The notes under the pieces were generated by a model. It was given only the letters and a program-made list of their open reading frames with translations. It did not search any database and had not been told where the DNA came from. This document shows positions 41,464 through 49,852 of a stretch of DNA of 64,000 nt, piece after piece; position 1 is the stretch's first letter; each line of letters starts with the position of its first letter. Origin of the DNA: Streptomyces sp. WM4235 (GTDB lineage: Bacteria; Actinomycetota; Actinomycetes; Streptomycetales; Streptomycetaceae); assembly GCF_001279725.1 (NCBI RefSeq), contig NZ_LGDE01000249.1:1-64000 (forward strand), in the 5' to 3' direction. The translations under genes and the position numbers were made by a program.

Positions 41464-41809
41464 TCTCCTCCCCGTGGACACGACGTCCGCGTCCCTCGCC
41501 GACCTGACGCCGCCGATCGCCCGCCTGGATGTGCCGCTGGCCCAGCTGGTGGCCGCTCTCAGCAAGCCGTACCAGCCGTCCCCACAGGAACTGGCCCGCC
41601 AGGCCGCCGCCGAGGAGCACCTCGCGCAGGTTGCCGCCGGGCTCGGGCTGACGCCGGAGGAGTACATCGCGGCCGGCGGACGCGCGGTCGAGGCCCACCT
41701 GCTGCACCACGCCGACGCCGACGACGTCACCCGCCCGTTCCCCGACCTGCGCAAGGGCATCCCCGCCCGACTCATCGACGGAAGCGCGAAGCCCGGAGGC
41801 CAGTCGTGA
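41456..41809 (+). CDS. Hypothetical element protein
   Basis: A 117-residue acidic helical protein of unknown function (PSPQELARQAAAEEHLAQVAAGLGLTPEEYIAAGGRAV). The GTG at 41456 has GGTGAG 5 bases upstream and overlaps the previous gene by 8 bases; an in-frame GTG at 41447 is possible. Its stop overlaps the next GTG. Confidence 0.62.
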   Translation: MADLLPVDTTSASLADLTPPIARLDVPLAQLVAALSKPYQPSPQELARQAAAEEHLAQVAAGLGLTPEEYIAAGGRAVEAHLLHHADADDVTRPFPDLRKGIPARLIDGSAKPGGQS

Positions 41810-42420
41810 GCGACTACCCCGAAGCAGCTGCCCGCTTCGCCCGGGAGACCGACGGCCACGAGATGACCGTGCTCCACGAGGCTGACGGCTACCGGCACCT
41901 CCGCTTCGAGAACCCGCAGTACGGCGCGATCTACCGCTTCGATCTGATCACGTGGCCGCATGGCCTTCTGATCCGAGGCGACGGCCCGAACTTCGTCTTC
42001 TCCCTGTACCCGACGGTCGACCTCTTCGAGATGTTCCGGCGGACGGCCCAGGTAGGCGACATCAACGCCGGCTACTGGGCGGAGAAGGTGCTCGCCGGGA
42101 AGATCCACTCGTGGTCGGAGGATCTGTTCCGCTCCTGGGTGATCGACGAGACGGACAACTACGAGGACCACTACCCGGGCCTGGCCAAGGCGATCGACGA
42201 GCAGATCCTGAACAGCGACGAGCACAGCCTGGAGTACCGGGGATCCGCCGAGTACGCGGTCGCCTCGTTCACCCACCTCGACTACCGGCTCCGCTTCCCG
42301 GACCGGTGGGAGGAGTCCTTCGAGGACTACTCGTGGGAGTTCCTGTGGGCCTGCCACGCGATCCGCTGGGGCATCGCCCAGTACGACGCCGCGATGGCGA
42401 CGCAGGCGGTGGCGTCGTGA
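41806..42420 (+). CDS. Conserved phage-type protein of unknown function
   Basis: A 204-residue soluble protein rich in aromatic and acidic residues (YRHLRFENPQYGAIYRFDLITWPHGLLIRGDGPNFVFSLYP...). No Cys and no membrane segment. It looks like the hypothetical proteins of actinophage early regions, but I cannot name a family. The GTG start overlaps the previous stop (GTGA), as does its own stop with the next start. Confidence 0.72.
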   Translation: MSDYPEAAARFARETDGHEMTVLHEADGYRHLRFENPQYGAIYRFDLITWPHGLLIRGDGPNFVFSLYPTVDLFEMFRRTAQVGDINAGYWAEKVLAGKIHSWSEDLFRSWVIDETDNYEDHYPGLAKAIDEQILNSDEHSLEYRGSAEYAVASFTHLDYRLRFPDRWEESFEDYSWEFLWACHAIRWGIAQYDAAMATQAVAS

Positions 42421-42650
42421 CCTCCGTGACCGTCTCGTCGCCGCTGCTATCCGACCCGCCGCCCGTCCCGCCGAAGCCGGTCCGCCCGGTCGACCCGGAC
42501 TTCGCCGCCACCGAGGACGCCGGATACATCGAGTCGCTCGAAGCGTTCGGCGCCCGCATCGACCTGCGCCACGCCGCCGGGCTCGCCATCGGTGGCGCCC
42601 TGTTCTTGATCGCCGGCTACTACATCCAGACCTGGGGAACCCATGCCTGA
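42417..42650 (+). CDS. Small single-pass membrane protein
   Basis: A 77-residue protein with a Pro-rich N-terminus and one hydrophobic helix near the C-terminus (AAGLAIGGALFLIAGYYIQTW). It starts with a GTGA overlap and ends 8 bases into the next gene. Function unknown. Confidence 0.62.
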   Translation: MTSVTVSSPLLSDPPPVPPKPVRPVDPDFAATEDAGYIESLEAFGARIDLRHAAGLAIGGALFLIAGYYIQTWGTHA

Positions 42651-42900
42651 CCAGAAGCCCACCCGCATCGTGATGGACGTTGACCGGGACGGCTGGACCA
42701 GCGGCCTCCAGCTCAACATCGTGTCTCTCGACGAGCGCGACTGCGGCTGGGGATACCGACTCGCTGGCCCCAAGTACAACGGCTCCAGCAAGAACCTGCT
42801 GCGCGTTGAGCTGGACGAGCGCGACGCGGCAGAAATCCGGAAGATGCTGGACAAGGCCTTCCCTCCGGTAGATGCCGAGGTGGCCTCCGATGGACGCTGA
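42643..42900 (+). CDS. Hypothetical element protein
   Basis: An 85-residue protein (RIVMDVDRDGWTSGLQLNIVSLDERDCGWGYRLAGPKY...), a small alpha/beta fold by appearance, no family recognised. Overlaps both neighbours. Confidence 0.65.
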   Translation: MPDQKPTRIVMDVDRDGWTSGLQLNIVSLDERDCGWGYRLAGPKYNGSSKNLLRVELDERDAAEIRKMLDKAFPPVDAEVASDGR

Positions 42901-43195
42901 CACCCGCCTCGCCGAGATCGCCGCCCGCGAGCAGGCCGCCAGCCAGGGGCCGTGGACCGTCGAGTCGGACCACCCGTCCTTGACCCGATGGGTCGTCTCC
43001 GAGGGCGGCACCCTCAGCGCGAACCTGGGCTACCTCGGCAACAACAACCAGGACGACGCCCGCTTCATCGCCGCCGCCCGCGACGACATCCCGTGGCTGC
43101 TGAACGTGATCAAGCAGCTGAAGGCGGAGAACCAGCAGCTGGTCATCGAGAACGACGTCCTCGAACGCGCCCTCGGTATCGGCGAGGCGGCGTGA
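42890..43195 (+). CDS. Hypothetical protein with C-terminal coiled coil
   Basis: A 101-residue protein. The N-terminal pattern LAEIAAREQAASQGPWTVESD and NNNQDDARFIAAARDDIPWLL is common in actinophage hypothetical proteins. It ends in a probable coiled coil (LKAENQQLVIENDVLERAL). The ATG at 42890 overlaps the previous gene by 11 bases. Confidence 0.7.
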   Translation: MDADTRLAEIAAREQAASQGPWTVESDHPSLTRWVVSEGGTLSANLGYLGNNNQDDARFIAAARDDIPWLLNVIKQLKAENQQLVIENDVLERALGIGEAA

Positions 43196-43278
43196 TACCG
43201 ACCACCGCCACCCCGCCCGTCCGCCCGATACGGGTGATGACGCTCCCCGAAGCCGCCAAGAAGGGACTCCTTCGATGA
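43192..43278 (+). CDS. Putative 28-residue small protein
   Basis: A very short frame whose GTG start overlaps the previous stop (GTGA) and whose TGA overlaps the next ATG (ATGA). The C-terminus MTLPEAAKKGLLR is helical and basic. The coupling on both sides supports translation; function unknown. Confidence 0.4.
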   Translation: MIPTTATPPVRPIRVMTLPEAAKKGLLR

Positions 43279-43664
43279 CCGTCCGCCCGCCCATCGTCGG
43301 CGCCGCCCTCTGGACCGCCGTCATGAAGGCCGCCGAGAACCGGTGCGAATGCCGGGGCGCCTGCGGCAAGAAGCATGACCCGGACCGCACCCGCAGCCAG
43401 CAGCGATGCGACGTCCGCAACGGTGACCACGTCAGCAAGATCGGCGTGATCGTCCTGATCGCGACGCCGCGAGACCCGATCAACGAGGGCGACTTCGCGA
43501 CCGCCGCCCAGCTGCCCGCCAAGCGCCTGGCCGCGATGTGCCGACCGTGCCACGACGCGGTGCTCCGCAAGATCCGCAGCGCCGCGAAGAAGTTGGCGCC
43601 GAGCGACAGCCTCTTCGACGTCGAGGAGTACCGCGTCGCAAAGCCGACAGCCGGCGCCGCCTGA
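43275..43664 (+). CDS. Cys-rich protein, possible HNH-type zinc fold
   Basis: A 129-residue protein with C-x-C-x3-C near the start (ENRCECRGACGKKHD), then a Cys, RNGDHV, and CRPCHDAVLRKI. The order Cys pair, His, CxxCH resembles a degenerate HNH nuclease or zinc-binding treble clef. The catalytic core is not certain. It sits in the early operon. Confidence 0.62.
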   Translation: MTVRPPIVGAALWTAVMKAAENRCECRGACGKKHDPDRTRSQQRCDVRNGDHVSKIGVIVLIATPRDPINEGDFATAAQLPAKRLAAMCRPCHDAVLRKIRSAAKKLAPSDSLFDVEEYRVAKPTAGAA

Positions 43665-43821
43665 AGACCGCCGGGCCGGCGGATGTCACCCGGCCCCCGA
43701 GCCCGGCCACCAACCACCAAGCCGGCCGTCGAGCGCACTCCCTCGCGCTCCGGCCAGGGGCACCGCCCATCCTCCCCCCGCCAGGCGGTGCCCCACCCAT
43801 CCCTCAACCAGGAGAAACGCC

Positions 43822-44070
43822 ATGCCCGACAGCATCGAAATCAGCCGCGAACTCGCCTGCCAAGTCCTGTGGGTCTTCGGCTACGAGGGTTTCCCGGGCG
43901 GCACATTCCAGAGCAAGGTCCTCGACCTGATCGCCCACGCCGACAAGGTGAACGAAGCCCGACTCACCCTGGCCTTCCCGGCCGAGGTCGCCGCCGTCCG
44001 CATCGCCAAGCATGACGAGGACGGCATCGCAAAGTTGCGGGCCATCGCCGACGGGCAGGCCGCCGCGTGA
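43822..44070 (+). CDS. Hypothetical element protein
   Basis: An 82-residue soluble protein of unknown function, with AGGAGA before the ATG. It begins a new overlapping run after 157 non-coding bases. Its stop overlaps the start of the small zinc-ribbon gene. Confidence 0.68.
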   Translation: MPDSIEISRELACQVLWVFGYEGFPGGTFQSKVLDLIAHADKVNEARLTLAFPAEVAAVRIAKHDEDGIAKLRAIADGQAAA

Positions 44071-44174
44071 GCCGCATCGAATGCGTCCGCTGCCATGACC
44101 CGGCCGGACCGTTCGTCCGCACCCCAGAAGGCCCCGTCTGCGAGGACTGCGCCGAAGCGGAGGCCGAACGGTGA
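44067..44174 (+). CDS. 35-residue zinc-ribbon protein
   Basis: MSRIECVRCHDPAG... has two CxxC knuckles (CVRC and CEDC) and would form a minimal zinc ribbon. The GTG start overlaps the previous stop, and the TGA lies in the next GTGA start, so it is coupled on both sides and probably real. Function unknown; it may accompany the following nuclease. Confidence 0.6.
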   Translation: MSRIECVRCHDPAGPFVRTPEGPVCEDCAEAEAER

Positions 44175-44992
44175 CCGACGCCGCCGCGGTCGAGCCCGGC
44201 CTGTACGACATCCCGGCCGAGCTGTACCACTCCGACCCGGTCCCCGGCGGCAGCCTCTCCTCGTCCGGCGCCAAGCTCCTCGCCGACTGCCCCGCCCGAT
44301 TCAAGTGGCAGCTCGACAACCCGCAGCCCTACAAGGCGGCGTTCGAGTTCGGCACCGCGGCGCACACCGTCGTCCTCGGCGACGGACCGGAGCTCGTCGT
44401 CGTGGACGCCGACCTCTGGAACACCAACGAGATAAAAGCCAAGGTCGCCGCCATACGGGAAGCCGGCGGGATCCCGCTCAAGCAGGCCGCCTATCAGCGG
44501 ATCTGCGACATGGCCGAAGCCCTCGCCGCCCACCCGATCGCCTCGGAGATCTTCACTCCAGGGACCGGCATCGCCGAACAGTCGGCGTTCTGGTTCGACG
44601 GATCGATCTGGCGCCGCAGCCGCTTCGACTGGCTCCGCGACAACGAGATCGACGACTACAAGACCACCGCCTCCGTCCACCCCGACGCCCTCCAAAAGAC
44701 CGTCCACCAGTTCGGATATCACCAGCAAGAGGACTTCTACAGGGCCGTCGCCATCGGCCTCGGACTCATCCCGCCGACCGGCATCTTCCAGTTTGTCTTC
44801 CAGGAGAAGCAGCCACCGTACCTGGTGGAGGTCGCCGAGCTCGACCCCGTCGCCAAGTCGGTCGGCCGATACCTGAACGACTTCGCGATCAGCCGCTACC
44901 TGTCCGGCCGCGAGACCGGCCACTGGCCCAGCTACTCCGAGACCTCCACCGTCATCTCGCTGCCGCCGTACATCGAGCGCCAGTACTCCTAG
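44171..44992 (+). CDS. PD-(D/E)XK nuclease, RecE-like (DUF3799 type)
   Basis: A 273-residue phage-type exonuclease. Features are the N-terminal YHSDPVPGGSLSSSGAKLLADCPARFKW, the AFEFGTAAHTVVL motif, and the PD-(D/E)XK core with Asp in RRSRFDWLRDNEIDDYKTT, followed by the helical QFGYHQQEDFYRAVA. Such proteins produce 3' single strands for recombination. It is 8 bases upstream of the AAA_24 ATPase, making a two-gene recombination module. Confidence 0.83.
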   Translation: MTDAAAVEPGLYDIPAELYHSDPVPGGSLSSSGAKLLADCPARFKWQLDNPQPYKAAFEFGTAAHTVVLGDGPELVVVDADLWNTNEIKAKVAAIREAGGIPLKQAAYQRICDMAEALAAHPIASEIFTPGTGIAEQSAFWFDGSIWRRSRFDWLRDNEIDDYKTTASVHPDALQKTVHQFGYHQQEDFYRAVAIGLGLIPPTGIFQFVFQEKQPPYLVEVAELDPVAKSVGRYLNDFAISRYLSGRETGHWPSYSETSTVISLPPYIERQYS

Positions 44993-45000
44993 GAGACACC

Positions 45001-45786
45001 GTGTCCCAACTCCCCCCGCCCGTCCGGGCAGCCCGCCCCCAGCAGGACAACCCCACCTCCGACAAGCCGTTTGCGTTCCAGCCCGCAAGCAAGGCCGGAC
45101 GCAAGGTCCGCCTCTCGATCCAAGGCGTCTCCGGGTCCGGCAAGACCTGGACCAGCCTGTCCACTGCGGCAGGCCTCGCCGAAGGAGAGCGGTTCGCCGT
45201 CATCGACACCGAGCACGGAGCCTCCTCCCTGTACGCCGGGGAGCGCGGCATCCAGTTCGACGTCCTCCCCATGGACCGCTACGACCCCCGCGACCTCATG
45301 AAGGCCCTCGACGCCGCGGCCAGCATCGGCTACCCGGTCGTCACCATTGACTCGCTCAGCCACTACTGGAAGGGCACCGACGGCACCCTCGACCAGGTTG
45401 AAAAGGCGGCCAGCCGGTACGGCGGCAACAGCTTCGCGGGCTGGAAGGACGGCACCCCGCTCCAGAACGACATGGTCGAGAAGCTCCTCACATACCCGGG
45501 CCACGTCGTCGCGACGATGCGGTCGGCCACCGAGTGGGTCCTGCAGGAGAACGCCCGCGGGCGCAAAGAGCCGGTCATGGTCGGCATGCGGGCCGAACAG
45601 CGTAAAGGCATCGAGTACGAGTTCGACGTCGCCGCCGAGATGAACATCGAGAACCGGCTGCGCTTCCTCAAGTCCCGTTGTCCGGCACTGCACCAGCAGA
45701 TCCTCGAACGCCCTGACGGAGCCCGGGACATCGCCAAGCCGCTCCTCGACTGGCTGCGCTCCGGCGCCCAGCCCCAGCAGCAGTAG
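45001..45786 (+). CDS. AAA_24-family ATPase, Sak4-like recombinase
   Basis: A 261-residue RecA-fold ATPase. Walker A is GVSGSGKTW (about 42-50), DTEHGASSLY follows, Walker B lies in VVTIDSLSHYW, and a later RKGIEYEFDVAAEMN. Phage proteins of this type (Sak4-like) bind single strands and promote annealing with a partner exonuclease. AGGAG lies 5 bases before the GTG at 45001. The pairing with the nuclease supports the role. Confidence 0.83.
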   Translation: MSQLPPPVRAARPQQDNPTSDKPFAFQPASKAGRKVRLSIQGVSGSGKTWTSLSTAAGLAEGERFAVIDTEHGASSLYAGERGIQFDVLPMDRYDPRDLMKALDAAASIGYPVVTIDSLSHYWKGTDGTLDQVEKAASRYGGNSFAGWKDGTPLQNDMVEKLLTYPGHVVATMRSATEWVLQENARGRKEPVMVGMRAEQRKGIEYEFDVAAEMNIENRLRFLKSRCPALHQQILERPDGARDIAKPLLDWLRSGAQPQQQ

Positions 45787-45861
45787 CCCCGGGCCGCCCC
45801 GCCCGCCACTAACAGGCGGGGTGGCCCAGCCCAGAACAGCACACGTGAGAGGACCACCGCT

Positions 45862-46227
45862 ATGACCCGTCGCCTCACCGTCGCCGAACGCCACGCCGCC
45901 GTCGAGAAGGATCTCCTCCTCACCGAGATAGCCAGCCGATCCAGCTGGGACCAGTTCCTCGTCGAGCAGGCCCTCTTCGCCGTACTGCGCGAACGCGGCA
46001 CCGCTTCCGCCAACGACCTGCGCGTCCTGCTCCCCGAGCTCGGCCGCGGCTTCCTCGGCGCCGCGATCACCGCGATGCGGGCTGGCGGTCTCATCCAGCA
46101 CACCGGCGAGACGGTCCCCTCGACGCTGGACAGCACCAACGGGCACCGCCTCGCCGTCTGGCAGCTCACCAACAAGGGCATCGCCGTCGCCACCCGCAAC
46201 AACGCGGCCCGACGGAGGGCGGCATGA
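45862..46227 (+). CDS. Small winged-helix-like protein
   Basis: A 121-residue protein. The middle part (ALFAVLRERGTASANDLRVLLPELGRGFLGAAITAMRAGGLIQHTG) has the pattern of a winged-helix domain with a basic tail. This may be a DNA-binding or replication-accessory protein. Its stop overlaps the next start by ATGA. Confidence 0.65.
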   Translation: MTRRLTVAERHAAVEKDLLLTEIASRSSWDQFLVEQALFAVLRERGTASANDLRVLLPELGRGFLGAAITAMRAGGLIQHTGETVPSTLDSTNGHRLAVWQLTNKGIAVATRNNAARRRAA

Positions 46228-46481
46228 GCTGGCTGTGGTGGGGCCTCGGAGCCTGGATCGCCGTCGACATCGCCGCTGCCGCCCTCTGGGCCGCCCATGG
46301 ACGCCGGGTCAAGCGCCGCCAAGAGATCCGCGACGCGCTCCGGTCGATCGGCCGGGAGCGCGCCCGCGAGGCCGCCCTCGAACGCAACCTCACCATCGCC
46401 CTCGCCGGCCGCCGACGAATCGTCCAAGCCGCCCTCGACCGCATCCCCCAGCAGACCCGCCGGACGGAGGAAGACCAGTGA
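46224..46481 (+). CDS. Small membrane protein with basic cytoplasmic tail
   Basis: An 85-residue protein with one N-terminal hydrophobic helix (WLWWGLGAWIAVDIAAAALWAA) and a strongly basic helical tail. Function unknown. Confidence 0.62.
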   Translation: MSWLWWGLGAWIAVDIAAAALWAAHGRRVKRRQEIRDALRSIGRERAREAALERNLTIALAGRRRIVQAALDRIPQQTRRTEEDQ

Positions 46482-47191
46482 CCAGCAACCCCTCTAAGGG
46501 TCCGCTAGTCGAAGTGGAACCGACCCGACAGCACGTGCGGGCGCTCATGGCGGCTGGCGTGTCTGTGCTGCGCCTGTCCATCCACGCCGGAGTCAGCACC
46601 GCCGTGATCGCCAACATCCTGTACCCCAGCCCGGGACGGAAGCGTTCGCAGACCATCCGCAAGGGCAACGCCGCCGCGCTACTGGCCGTCGGCCCCCGGG
46701 ACGTCGTGCAGGGACGCGTTGACGCCACAGGTACCAAGCGGCGGATCCAGGCCCTGGTGGCCAACGGGTGGCCCCTCCTGCAGATCGGCCCGCACGTCAA
46801 GCGACACCCCTACTACCTGAGTGACCTGCTCAAGCAGGACCGCGTCTACGCCTACACGGCCCACGATGTCGCCGTCGGCTATGAGCGGCTATGGAACGCG
46901 AACCCGCAAGCCCACGGCGTCACCGTCCACGCGTCAGCCATCGCCCGGACGCACGCCGCCAAGAAGGGCTGGGTCCCGCCGGCCGCCTGGGACGACGAGC
47001 TGATCGACGATCCCGAAGCCCAGTCGGCCTTCGCCCCCGAGATGAGCCGCGCCGAACTCGCCGCATACCGCCGGCAAGAGATCGCACACCTCGCCTCGTT
47101 CGGCATCCCCGAGCACGACATCGCCAGCCGCCTCGACATGGCACCCCACTACGTCCGGGACCTGATCCGCGACATGCGAAAGGCCGCCTGA
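46478..47191 (+). CDS. Helix-turn-helix protein of unknown role
   Basis: A 237-residue protein with repeated helix-turn-helix-like segments (VRALMAAGVSVLRLSIHAGVSTAVIANIL; LVANGWPLLQIGPHV; LASFGIPEHDIASRLDMAPHYVRDLI). It resembles WhiB-type-free regulatory proteins of actinophages seen next to methylases. It overlaps the methylase start by one base (TGATG). Confidence 0.68.
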   Translation: MTSNPSKGPLVEVEPTRQHVRALMAAGVSVLRLSIHAGVSTAVIANILYPSPGRKRSQTIRKGNAAALLAVGPRDVVQGRVDATGTKRRIQALVANGWPLLQIGPHVKRHPYYLSDLLKQDRVYAYTAHDVAVGYERLWNANPQAHGVTVHASAIARTHAAKKGWVPPAAWDDELIDDPEAQSAFAPEMSRAELAAYRRQEIAHLASFGIPEHDIASRLDMAPHYVRDLIRDMRKAA

Positions 47192-48330
47192 TGACGAACC
47201 TCTCCCTGTGTTCCGGGTTCGGCGGGCTGGACTTGGCCGTCGAGCAGATCACCGGCAACAAGACCACCGTCTACGCCGAGAACGACCGTTTCGCCGCCCA
47301 GGTCATGGCCGCCCGCTTCCCGTGGGCCACCAACCTCGGCGACATCACCACCACCGACTGGGCCGACCTCGCCGCCCAGTACGAGTTCGACACCATCTCG
47401 GCCGGGTTCCCGTGCCAGGACATCAGCAACGCAGGTAAGCGGAAGGGAATCACCGGTGCCCGGTCAGGGATCTGGAAGCAAGTTGTTGAGGCTGTTCGCC
47501 ACACTCGACCGCGCCTCGTCTTCCTGGAAAACGTGGAAGCGATCCGGTCGCGGGGCCTCGACGTCGTCGTCGCAGACCTGGCCTCGATCGGGTATGACGC
47601 GAGGTGGACAGGCGTACCAGCTCGTGACGTCGGCGCCCCGCACCTCCGCTGGCGCTGGTTCTGCGTCGCGTACCCCACTGCTACCGACCCCGAGCGCGGC
47701 GGACGGTACCGGTGGCCCCGGGACATCGCCGAAGCGGAAGGGCGGACTGAACCTGCGGACGGCCGTCACCAGGCTGCCGGCGCCGACGAGCGAGTGAAGC
47801 TCCTCCCCACCCCATCCGCCGGCAACTTCAACGACGGCGAGGCACTCGAATCCTGGATGGCGCGCCGGGATCGACTGAAGGCCAAGGGCGTGAACGGGAA
47901 CGGCATGGGCACCCCGCTGTCCATCGCGGTCCAGCTCCTCCCCACCCCGAAAGCCTCCGACGGGCCGAACGGCGGGCCGAACCAGCGTGACACGAAGGGC
48001 AACTACTACCTGCCCGGCATCGCGGTCCGTCTCGATCGGGACTGGGTGACGGTCGACGGCGTCGACTACGGGCCGGCGATCCGCCGCTGGGAAGCCATCC
48101 TCGGCCGGCCCGCACCCGAGCCCACCGAGCCCGGCCAGCGCGGCAACCGGCGCATCACCGCCCGCTTCGTCGAGTGGGTCATGGGAGCCGACGCGGGCTG
48201 GATCACCGACCTCGACATCCCGCGCGCCCAGCAGATCAAGATCGGCGGCAACGGCGTCGTCACCCGCCAGGCCGTCGAGGGATACCGCCGGTTGCTCGTC
48301 CCCGACCTCGCCGCCATGGCCGCGGCCTAG
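47191..48330 (+). CDS. C5-cytosine DNA methyltransferase
   Basis: A 379-residue m5C methylase. Motif I is LCSGFGGLDLA, motif IV FPCQDIS holds the catalytic Cys75, motif VI is LENVEAI, and motif X GNGVVTRQAV. The target-recognition region around 190-290 is long and begins with phage-typical LLPTPSAGNFNDGE blocks. Likely protects the element from host restriction or modifies its own DNA. No cognate restriction enzyme is adjacent, so it looks like an orphan. Confidence 0.92.
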   Translation: MTNLSLCSGFGGLDLAVEQITGNKTTVYAENDRFAAQVMAARFPWATNLGDITTTDWADLAAQYEFDTISAGFPCQDISNAGKRKGITGARSGIWKQVVEAVRHTRPRLVFLENVEAIRSRGLDVVVADLASIGYDARWTGVPARDVGAPHLRWRWFCVAYPTATDPERGGRYRWPRDIAEAEGRTEPADGRHQAAGADERVKLLPTPSAGNFNDGEALESWMARRDRLKAKGVNGNGMGTPLSIAVQLLPTPKASDGPNGGPNQRDTKGNYYLPGIAVRLDRDWVTVDGVDYGPAIRRWEAILGRPAPEPTEPGQRGNRRITARFVEWVMGADAGWITDLDIPRAQQIKIGGNGVVTRQAVEGYRRLLVPDLAAMAAA

Positions 48331-48369
48331 CCCCTCCCACCACCCGCACCAGCCAGAGAGAAGCATCCG

Positions 48370-49248
48370 ATGGCCGAGAAGGACAAGCGCACCTACGTGA
48401 AGGTGCACGACGGTCTGCCGGACCACCCGAAGATCATCAAAGCGGGCGGAGAGGCGGCCTGGATGTACGTCTGCGGGCTCGCCTACGCCTCCCGTCAGCT
48501 GACCGACGGCGCGATCCCGAAGCACCTTGTCCGCCGGCTGACGGATGGAAGCAACCCTGAAGCAAATGCTTCGGCACTGCTTCGCGTTGGCTTGTGGCAC
48601 GAAGCCGAACACGACTGCCCGAAGTGCCCGCCAGCCGAGCCCGACACCTACGTCATCCACGACTACGTCATCCACCAGCGTTCCGCTTCGGAGGTCGAAG
48701 ACCTTCGAGCCAAACGCTCCGCCGCAGGCCAGAAGGGTGGCAGGCGGTCCGGCGAGTCTCGGCGTTCCTCCTCCGAACGTGAAGCAAACGCTGAAGCACT
48801 TGCTTCGGATTTGGTGAAGCAAAACGGAAGCAAAACCGAACCAGAGACAGAGACAGAGACAGAAGTAAAAGAAAAGACTTCTCGAACTCCTGCGGAGTCC
48901 GCCGATGCCCCCCCTCGACACGACGTCGAACGGGTCTGCAAGCACCTGGCGACCGTGATCGAGAAGGGCGGCGACAAGCGCCCCCGCATCACGGACAAGT
49001 GGCGGACCGACATGCGCCGCCTGCTCGACCTTGATGGCGTCACTCCCGACCGGGCCATTGCGGCGATCGACTGGGCGCACGCCAACAAGTTCTGGAATGC
49101 CCACATCCTCAGCCCGGCCAAGCTCCGGGAGAAGTACCCCACCCTCCGCCGCCAGGCCATCGCCGAGCGCAGCCAGGGTGCCGGCCCCCAAACCACCGAA
49201 CGCAACCTCACCGACGAGGAGATCGAAAGTGCCTCCCACTTCGCCTGA
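48370..49248 (+). CDS. Replication-initiator-like protein
   Basis: A 292-residue protein. The N-terminal domain (DGLPDHPKIIKAGGEAAWMYVCGLAYASRQLTDGAIPKH) is the winged-helix fold found in phage replication proteins, followed by an acidic linker with repeated ETETE and a C-terminal DnaD/DnaB_2-like helical part. Its gene is directly before the DnaC-like loader and DnaB-like helicase and overlaps the loader by 20 bases. The low-GC patch at 48540-48900 is unlike its neighbours and may mark recent gain or an origin-like region. Confidence 0.75.
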   Translation: MAEKDKRTYVKVHDGLPDHPKIIKAGGEAAWMYVCGLAYASRQLTDGAIPKHLVRRLTDGSNPEANASALLRVGLWHEAEHDCPKCPPAEPDTYVIHDYVIHQRSASEVEDLRAKRSAAGQKGGRRSGESRRSSSEREANAEALASDLVKQNGSKTEPETETETEVKEKTSRTPAESADAPPRHDVERVCKHLATVIEKGGDKRPRITDKWRTDMRRLLDLDGVTPDRAIAAIDWAHANKFWNAHILSPAKLREKYPTLRRQAIAERSQGAGPQTTERNLTDEEIESASHFA

Positions 49249-49852
49249 CGACAGCCCGATGGACTCCTGGCGCAACGAGCGTCGAGACCAGGCCGTCGCC
49301 GCCTTCCAGGACCGCATCCCGGCCCTGTACTCCAACGAGATCAACCTGCACGACGACGTCAACACCTGGGCCGACTGCGAGACGGGAGCACCGACCAGCC
49401 TCTTCATCTGGGGGCCGCTCGGCGTCGGCAAGACCCACACCGCCTGGCGTGCCGCCCGCCGCTGGGTCGCCGCCCAGTTCGCCGGCGAGTACCGCGGCAC
49501 CCCCGTCGTGCAGACCTGGCGATCCACCGCCCTCTTCGACGCGCTCCGCCCCGACAGCGAGGGCGGCACCCCGAAGAAGCTGATGCGGGACCTCCAGACC
49601 GCGCACCTGCTGTACATCGACGACCTGGCCGCGGCCCGCGTCTCCCCGTCCGGCTGGACCCAGGAACGCCTGTACGAGATCTTCGACGAGCGTTACGTGA
49701 ACCGACTGCCCGTCCTGATCACCAGCGACGTCAAGCCCAACCAGATCAGCCACATCGTCGGCGAGCGCGTCACCTCCCGCGCCGCCGAGATCTTCCGCGG
49801 CGGAGTCGTCCACCTCGCCGGCAGCGACCGCCGCCAGGGCGGTGCCGCGTGA
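49229..49852 (+). CDS. DnaC-like helicase loader ATPase
   Basis: A 207-residue AAA+ ATPase. Walker A is GPLGVGKTH, Walker B is LLYIDDLAA, and sensor I is PVLITSD. The fold and the place just before the DnaB-like gene suggest loading of the replicative helicase at the element origin. The GTG at 49229 has GAGGAG about 9 bases upstream. Confidence 0.85.
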   Translation: MPPTSPDDSPMDSWRNERRDQAVAAFQDRIPALYSNEINLHDDVNTWADCETGAPTSLFIWGPLGVGKTHTAWRAARRWVAAQFAGEYRGTPVVQTWRSTALFDALRPDSEGGTPKKLMRDLQTAHLLYIDDLAAARVSPSGWTQERLYEIFDERYVNRLPVLITSDVKPNQISHIVGERVTSRAAEIFRGGVVHLAGSDRRQGGAA

